The notes below the pieces were generated by a model, which worked only from the letters and a program-made list of their open reading frames with translations, was not told the origin of the DNA and made no database searches. Both the position numbers and the translations under genes were made by a program. A DNA stretch of 8,476 nt from Desulfonatronospira sp. (lineage in GTDB: Bacteria; Desulfobacterota; Desulfovibrionia; Desulfovibrionales; Desulfonatronovibrionaceae). Positions within the stretch are counted from its first letter, which is position 1, and the number at the start of each line of letters is the position of its first letter. Shown one piece after another: positions 4,571-8,476 of this stretch. The stretch covers positions 1 to 8,476 of the forward strand of contig PWSL01000220.1 of NCBI GenBank assembly GCA_003563255.1, given 5' to 3'.

Positions 4571-5337
4571 GCAATCAAGATTCAATGAGTCAAATGCTGC
4601 AAGTAATACAGACTCTTCTGGGCCCGGAAGGCTGCCCCTGGGACCAGGAGCAGACACCTGAAAGCCTTTGCGATTACCTTGTGGAAGAGACCTTTGAACT
4701 GGTATCCGCCATTCGTTCAGGTGATCTCCAGGAAGTCCTGGAGGAAATGGGGGATGTAATTTTTCTGCTGGCCTTTATCAGCTGCCTGTATGGGGACAAA
4801 GTTTCCCTGGGACAGGCCATGCAGCATGCTGCCCGGAAAATGACCCGCAGACACCCGCACGTATTCGGGGAAACAGATATCAACTCCAGGGAAGAACTGA
4901 CCCGCACCTGGGAAAGAGTCAAGAAAACCGAAAAAAAACATGCCGGAGGCTATCTCCTGGACTCTGTTCCCAGAAGCCTTCCCCCCCTTCTGCTGGCTTA
5001 TCGTCTGCACTCGAAGGCAGCAAAAGCCGGTTTTACCTGGGACAGCCTCCATGAACTGGAAGATAAACTGACGGAAGAATGGCTGGAATGGAAAAATGCC
5101 CTCGAGAGCAAGGACCATGATAAAATGCTGGAGGAGTTCGGGGACTATCTTTTTACCCTGGTGGAGTACGGAAGGCGCAATCAAATAAAGGCCAGCTCAG
5201 CCCTTTCGAAAACCAATATCAAGTTTGCCCGCCGCATTCACATGATGGAAGATCTGGCCAGGGAAAAAGGGTGGGATATATCCCGGCTGGACATGGATCA
5301 TCTTGAAGAACTCTGGCAGGAAGCCAAGGGTTTTTAG
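4567..5337 (+). CDS. mazG: Nucleoside triphosphate pyrophosphohydrolase MazG
   Basis: The 256-residue cytosolic enzyme hydrolyses NTPs and dNTPs to NMP and pyrophosphate, clearing abnormal nucleotides and affecting ppGpp-linked survival (family knowledge). Both MazG repeats are visible. The N-terminal one has CPWDQEQTPESL (23-34), the metal-binding EE-x-x-E (40-44) and EEMGDVIF (59-66), followed by KMTRRHPHVFG (91-101). The C-terminal one has EEWLEW (170-175) and EEFGDYLFTLVEYGRR (189-204). Full length for the family. The GTG start at 4567 overlaps the cvpA stop in GTGA; no strong ribosome-binding site is seen, consistent with coupling. An in-frame ATG at 4585 is an alternative start. It converges on cmk with a 62-base gap. 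Confidence 0.94.
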   Translation: MSNQDSMSQMLQVIQTLLGPEGCPWDQEQTPESLCDYLVEETFELVSAIRSGDLQEVLEEMGDVIFLLAFISCLYGDKVSLGQAMQHAARKMTRRHPHVFGETDINSREELTRTWERVKKTEKKHAGGYLLDSVPRSLPPLLLAYRLHSKAAKAGFTWDSLHELEDKLTEEWLEWKNALESKDHDKMLEEFGDYLFTLVEYGRRNQIKASSALSKTNIKFARRIHMMEDLAREKGWDISRLDMDHLEELWQEAKGF

Positions 5338-5386
5338 GAGTGTAAGAGAGTAAGAGTATTGAGGACGCCCGGCTTAATTTTCCAAT

Positions 5387-5406
5387 ATCTTAATCTACCT
5401 TAAGAT
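5387..5406. terminator. Possible weak convergent terminator between mazG and cmk
   Basis: ATCTTAA (5387-5393) and TTAAGAT (5400-5406) form a 7-bp AT-rich stem with a 6-base loop, overlapping the cmk stop codon. It is weak and lacks a GC core. No other hairpin was noticed in the 62-base convergent gap. Confidence 0.25.
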
Positions 5407-6065
5407 TTCACCATGGCCGCCATCTTCTCCAGGATCTCTTGCGGGGTGTGACTTCCGGTGTCGATATGCACTGCGTCCGGGGCAGGGGTCAGGGGCGCAA
5501 TGGCACGCCCCTGGTCCTGGGCATCCCGGCGCTGCATCTGCTCCAGGATTTGCTTTTCATCAGCATCCAGGCCCATTTCCTGCAGTTGTCTGCACCTCCT
5601 TGCAGCCCGTATCCCGGGATCAGCCAGTAAAAAGAACTTGTAAGCGGCATTTGGGAAAACCACCGTACCCATGTCTCTGCCTTCAGCCACAAGCGAGGTC
5701 TGCGAGCCAATGTGCTGCTGGGCCCTTTTCATGTACTCCCGCACCACATGAAGCGCTGCAATGCTGGAGGCCAGAAGCCCCACTTCCTCGGTCCGCACCT
5801 GTTCCCCGATTATGCTGCCATCCAGGATCAGGCAACTCTCCGGCCCGATTCCCCTCAGGGCAAAACGCATATTTTCAAGCCTGCGGGCTATTTCTTTTTC
5901 CGGAATATCCACGGCCTGAGGCCCCAGCACCCATGCCGCCGCCCGGTACATGGCCCCGGTATCCAGGTAGGCTGTTTTCAGTATCCGGGCCAGGCCGGTG
6001 GCCAGGGTGGTTTTGCCCACGCCTGCCGGACCGTCAATGGTGATTGTAACGGGTTTTGAATTCAA
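5400..6065 (-). CDS. cmk: Cytidylate kinase (CMP/dCMP kinase)
   Basis: The 221-residue cytosolic P-loop kinase phosphorylates CMP and dCMP with ATP. Seen: the Walker A loop GPAGVGKTT (12-20), YLDTGAMYRA (33-42) for nucleoside-monophosphate binding, VAEGRDMGTVVFPNA (126-140) with the family GRDxGT motif, FFLLADPGIRAARR (144-157) where RAxRR is the lid arginine cluster, and RRDAQDQGRAIAPLTPAPDA (179-198). Length is normal for the short bacterial form. The start is TTG at 6065, which overlaps the hisC TGA stop in TTGA; no other start exists near the conserved N-terminus. The rare TTG and the overlap point to translational coupling with hisC. AGGA sits 9 bases upstream. Confidence 0.95.
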   Translation of the reverse strand: MNSKPVTITIDGPAGVGKTTLATGLARILKTAYLDTGAMYRAAAWVLGPQAVDIPEKEIARRLENMRFALRGIGPESCLILDGSIIGEQVRTEEVGLLASSIAALHVVREYMKRAQQHIGSQTSLVAEGRDMGTVVFPNAAYKFFLLADPGIRAARRCRQLQEMGLDADEKQILEQMQRRDAQDQGRAIAPLTPAPDAVHIDTGSHTPQEILEKMAAMVKS

Positions 6066-7168
6066 TCGATTATATCCTGCAAATATTCTATCAAAATATT
6101 GTTTTCCTCCTCAGTGCCAATGCTTACCCGCAGAAGGTGCAAAAAACCGTAGCTTTTCAGGGGACGGATTATTACTCCACGCTTAAGAAGTTCCTGGAAT
6201 ACTTTGTCTGCTTCCACGGGCGGTTCAAACATGATGAAATTGGCCTGAGAAGGATAGACCCGGCAGTCAAGCTTTTCCAGTTCCTTCTGCAGGTACTTGC
6301 GACCCTGAGTGATGACAGACAGAGTTGCACTGGTGAAGGCATTGTCCTTCAAAGCGGCCTGACCGGCCTTTTCAGCCAGGATGTTGACGCTGAAGGGCAG
6401 CCTGATGCGGCGCATGTAGTCCGCAAGTACAGCCGGCAGGATAGCGTAGCCCAGTCTAAGTCCCGCCAGGGCATGCATCTTGGAAAAGGTGCGCAGTACT
6501 GCCACGCTGGAGTCGTTCTGCCAGAAGGAAAGGGCGGAATACCTGTTGCGGGGTTCAGCAAAATCAATATATGCTTCATCCACTACCAGGCAGCATCCCG
6601 GAGGGAGCCCGGATGCGAACTTTTGCAGTTCCGAGGCCGGGGCGGCATAGCCGGATGGATTGTCCGGGTTGGTCAGAAAGACCACCCTGGTATTCTGGTC
6701 CACCAGTTCCCGGAGCATGTCCCAGGCAAAGCTGAAGTCATGGTTGAGCCTGGCCTGACGAAACTCCACGCCGCTGAGCCCGGCCTGCAGCCTGTATATG
6801 CTGAAGCAGGGGTCAAAGGCCACGATATTGTCCCGGCCTGGTACGGCCAGCATGCGGATAAGCAGGTCTATGAGCTCATCCGAACCGTTTCCGCAGACAA
6901 TGTTGCCGGAGTCAACTCCCAGGTGGTCTGCAATGCTTCTGCACAGTTCCGGGTTGTTGGCCCCGGGGTAGCGAAAGGCCAGGCCGGAGTTCTGAACCAG
7001 GACCTGCTGCACTACAGGGGAGACACCCAGGGGGTTTTCATTGCTGGCCATTTTGATGACCCGGCCAAGGCCGAACCGGCTTTTGATTTCATCGATGCTG
7101 AGTCCTGGAGAATAGGCCTTGAATGACTTCACCTGTTCCCGGATATAATTATTTAACTGATGTGACAT
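6062..7168 (-). CDS. hisC: Histidinol-phosphate aminotransferase
   Basis: The 368-residue PLP-dependent fold-type I aminotransferase interconverts imidazole-acetol phosphate and histidinol phosphate with glutamate, in histidine biosynthesis. Seen: KMASNENPLG (39-48), FRYPGANNPEL (65-75), GNGSDELIDLLIRML (93-107), FLTNPDNPSG (164-173), DEAYIDFAE (197-205), and RTFSKMHALAGLRLGY (226-241) with the PLP-binding Lys230. RVSIGTEEEN (347-356) carries a substrate-phosphate arginine. The frame is open back to 7318, but the extra 50 residues lack family similarity and would overlap the upstream gene, so ATG 7168 is chosen; no clear ribosome-binding site precedes it. It is not in a his operon here. HisC-like enzymes can also accept aromatic amino acids, so a role in Phe/Tyr synthesis is possible. 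Confidence 0.92.
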   Translation of the reverse strand: MSHQLNNYIREQVKSFKAYSPGLSIDEIKSRFGLGRVIKMASNENPLGVSPVVQQVLVQNSGLAFRYPGANNPELCRSIADHLGVDSGNIVCGNGSDELIDLLIRMLAVPGRDNIVAFDPCFSIYRLQAGLSGVEFRQARLNHDFSFAWDMLRELVDQNTRVVFLTNPDNPSGYAAPASELQKFASGLPPGCCLVVDEAYIDFAEPRNRYSALSFWQNDSSVAVLRTFSKMHALAGLRLGYAILPAVLADYMRRIRLPFSVNILAEKAGQAALKDNAFTSATLSVITQGRKYLQKELEKLDCRVYPSQANFIMFEPPVEADKVFQELLKRGVIIRPLKSYGFLHLLRVSIGTEEENNILIEYLQDIID

Positions 7169-7217
7169 ATTTTGCTGTGAAGTTGAGTGTTGCAGTGTGA
7201 TGTCTGCCTGGTGGAGC

Positions 7218-7505
7218 TCAGGCCCTGCAGCAGGATATGATTCGTTTTTGAAGTTCTTCCCGGCATGAAAGGAGCATGAGAAAAGTGCCCCGGGGCAGGT
7301 TGTCGCTTGCCGGTGCATAAAGGTTGGCCCAGACCGGCACCACTTTCAGGGAACCCCAGGCAGCACCTTCTATAACCAGCTCAATATTCATTTCCCTGCC
7401 CAGAGGAAACGAGCGATCTCCTGGTATGAAAAAGCCTCTCTGACCTAGAAAGCTTTCCTGCCAGATACTGCGCAGGTCTTTGGATGTGGGGAGCTTAAGT
7501 TCCAT
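7218..7505 (-). CDS. Small PilZ-like domain protein downstream of pilQ
   Basis: The 95-residue soluble protein looks like a lone, divergent PilZ fold. SFLGQRGFFIPGDRSFPLGREMNIELVI (about 18-45) corresponds to the N-x-S-x-x-G-h-h-h-x-x-x-x-x-h-x-x-G segment of PilZ domains. LKVVPVWANLYAPASDNLPRGTFLMLL (53-79) corresponds to the V-x-V-V-W ... G-x-G-h-x-F strand pair. The RxxxR and canonical [DN]xSxxG c-di-GMP-binding residues are not evident, so it may not bind the nucleotide. ATG 7505 is set by GGGAGGT, 5-6 bases upstream; a TTG at 7511 is too close to that site. It follows pilQ by 11 bases, so a link to pilus assembly is likely. The fold call is by pattern only. Confidence 0.6.
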   Translation of the reverse strand: MELKLPTSKDLRSIWQESFLGQRGFFIPGDRSFPLGREMNIELVIEGAAWGSLKVVPVWANLYAPASDNLPRGTFLMLLSCREELQKRIISCCRA

Positions 7506-7510
7506 GCGCA

Positions 7511-7517
7511 ACCTCCC
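7511..7517 (-). promoter_or_regulatory. Shine-Dalgarno site for the PilZ-like gene, overlapping the pilQ stop
   Basis: On the minus strand TAGGGAGGT joins the pilQ TAG stop (7519-7517) to GGAGG, with ATG 7505 a few bases on. Stop and ribosome-binding site overlap, suggesting coupled translation. Confidence 0.7.
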
Positions 7518-8476
7518 TACTGGATTTTGGGGCGGATGAATATGAGCAGTTCGTCTTTTCTTTCTCTTTGGAAGTCCTGCCTGAATAATCTTCCAAGAAC
7601 AGGGACATTGGAGATGCCTGGAACTCTATGTTGAAGGGCCTCCTCATCAAGCTTTTTGATTCCACCTATCACTATTGTTTCGCCGTCCCTGACTAATAGA
7701 GTAGTTTGAGCCATCTTGGTATCAATATTCCCACCTTCTCCGGGGGAATCGTCAGTGACCTTCAGGTTCAAAATCAGGTTGTTATCCGGGGTTATCTGAG
7801 GCTGAACCATCAGTTTGAGCAAGGCGTCTACATATTCCGTGCGTGTCCCACGTTCGTCCGGGACTTCTCTTGCGATACGGGTGCCCTGTTCAATCTCTGC
7901 CTGCTGGTTGTTTAAGGTCATAATTTGTGGTGAAGAAATGGTTTTGGATTTATCTTGAGCTTCACCCAGGCGCAATTCTGCGTCCAGGACAAAAAGGCTG
8001 CCAGCTACTCTATCCTGGCCTTCCAGGATGCCGGTGACCGCCATCAAATTTCCCATTCGGTCGGGAAAATTCATGGTTTGCATGTTGACTCCGCTCTCCC
8101 AGACCCTGTCGAAGGTGTGTGCATGTTCTAATCCCCAATTGATGCCAAGCTCCCGGCGAAAGGTTTCTGTAGCATAGACCACCCTGGCCTCAATAAGCAC
8201 CTGTCGCTCCGGACGGTCCAGATTGTTGATCAGTTCCCTGATGGTATCAAGCTGGCTGGCAGTATCCCGGACGATTAACATATTTGTCCGGTTATCATAG
8301 TCCAGTCGGCCCTGTTCTTCAGAAAGAAATTTTTCAATTCTGGGTTTCAATTCACTGGCTTTGGCATAGTTGATCTGAAAATACTCCTGTAAAACCGGTT
8401 CCAGAGCTCTGAGGCTTTCACGTTCTTCCAGGGCCCGCTGCCTTTGGGCCTGAAGCTTTTCAGCAGTTGTAACCCG
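7517..8476 (-). CDS. pilQ: Type IV pilus secretin PilQ, C-terminal part (5' end outside window)
   Basis: 319 residues are visible and the frame stays open to the window edge, so the true start lies beyond 8476. PilQ forms the outer-membrane pore for type IV pili. From the N-side: a Gln/Glu/Arg-rich helical stretch (KLQAQRQRALEERESLRALE), then an N1-like domain with YFQINYAKASEL, LDYDNRTNMLIVRD and LDRPERQVLIEARVV. The secretin domain follows: FRRELGINWG, TISSPQIMTLNNQQAEIEQG, LNLKVTDDSPGE, QTTLLVRDGETIVIGGI and the C-terminal signature VPGISNVPVLGRLFRQ with KDELLIFIRPKI. A TTG at 8350 is an internal leucine codon, not a start. It heads the string pilQ, PilZ-like, hisC, cmk. Confidence 0.93.
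   Translation of the reverse strand, partial: RVTTAEKLQAQRQRALEERESLRALEPVLQEYFQINYAKASELKPRIEKFLSEEQGRLDYDNRTNMLIVRDTASQLDTIRELINNLDRPERQVLIEARVVYATETFRRELGINWGLEHAHTFDRVWESGVNMQTMNFPDRMGNLMAVTGILEGQDRVAGSLFVLDAELRLGEAQDKSKTISSPQIMTLNNQQAEIEQGTRIAREVPDERGTRTEYVDALLKLMVQPQITPDNNLILNLKVTDDSPGEGGNIDTKMAQTTLLVRDGETIVIGGIKKLDEEALQHRVPGISNVPVLGRLFRQDFQRERKDELLIFIRPKIQ

Noticed and set aside
5600..6059. Proline/cysteine-rich plus-strand frames antisense to cmk
   Set aside because: Composition is typical of antisense translation of a GC-rich gene; cmk motifs on the minus strand are unambiguous.
6056..7126. Plus-strand open frame of 356 codons antisense to hisC
   Set aside because: It is a shadow of the hisC reading frame; the minus-strand frame carries all the aminotransferase motifs.
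7169..7318. N-terminal extension of hisC back to 7318
   Set aside because: The extra 50 residues have no family similarity and overlap the PilZ-like gene; the conserved protein begins at ATG 7168.

Overview
The window looks like chromosomal DNA from a Gram-negative bacterium, most plausibly a sulfate-reducing Desulfobacterota of the Desulfovibrionales type. This is an inference. It rests on the actinobacterial/archaeal-type inositol-phosphate synthase, the paired Hsp20 genes, the type IV pilus secretin and the many GGGACTGTCCC hairpins. No rRNA or taxon-specific marker is present to prove it. No tRNA, CRISPR array, transposase or phage gene was found.

Layout. Positions 1-325 hold two hairpin repeats and the leader of an inositol-3-phosphate synthase gene (326-1435, +). 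A sigma70-like promoter then drives two tandem small heat-shock genes (1649-2062 and 2079-2447, +). A third, more GC-rich hsp20 (2649-3116, +) follows a repeat-filled gap and ends in a strong intrinsic terminator (3174-3205). After a gene-free stretch of repeats (3206-3491) comes a minus-strand gene for a small Sm-like protein (3492-3851). It is divergent from a plus-strand pair, a CvpA-family membrane protein (4010-4570) overlapping mazG (4567-5337). Overlapping promoters lie between the divergent genes. The right part is a minus-strand gene string running leftward: pilQ secretin (enters from beyond 8476, ends 7517), a small PilZ-like protein (7505-7218), hisC (7168-6062) and cmk (6065-5400), with tight spacing and one 4-base overlap. 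It converges on mazG.

Functions. The genes cover inositol-phosphate synthesis, protein-aggregation control (three Hsp20s), nucleotide-pool cleaning (MazG), CMP phosphorylation (Cmk), histidine biosynthesis (HisC) and outer-membrane pilus export (PilQ plus a PilZ-like partner). No single pathway unites them.

The most unusual content is intergenic. A dispersed REP/MITE-like family is built on GGGAC(A/T)GTCCC inverted repeats and occurs in at least five full or degenerate copies. In three of these a conserved AACCATTCAGG-type end sits 1-24 bases after a stop codon and points the same way relative to the gene. Two of those three copies form a large inverted repeat around the third hsp20.
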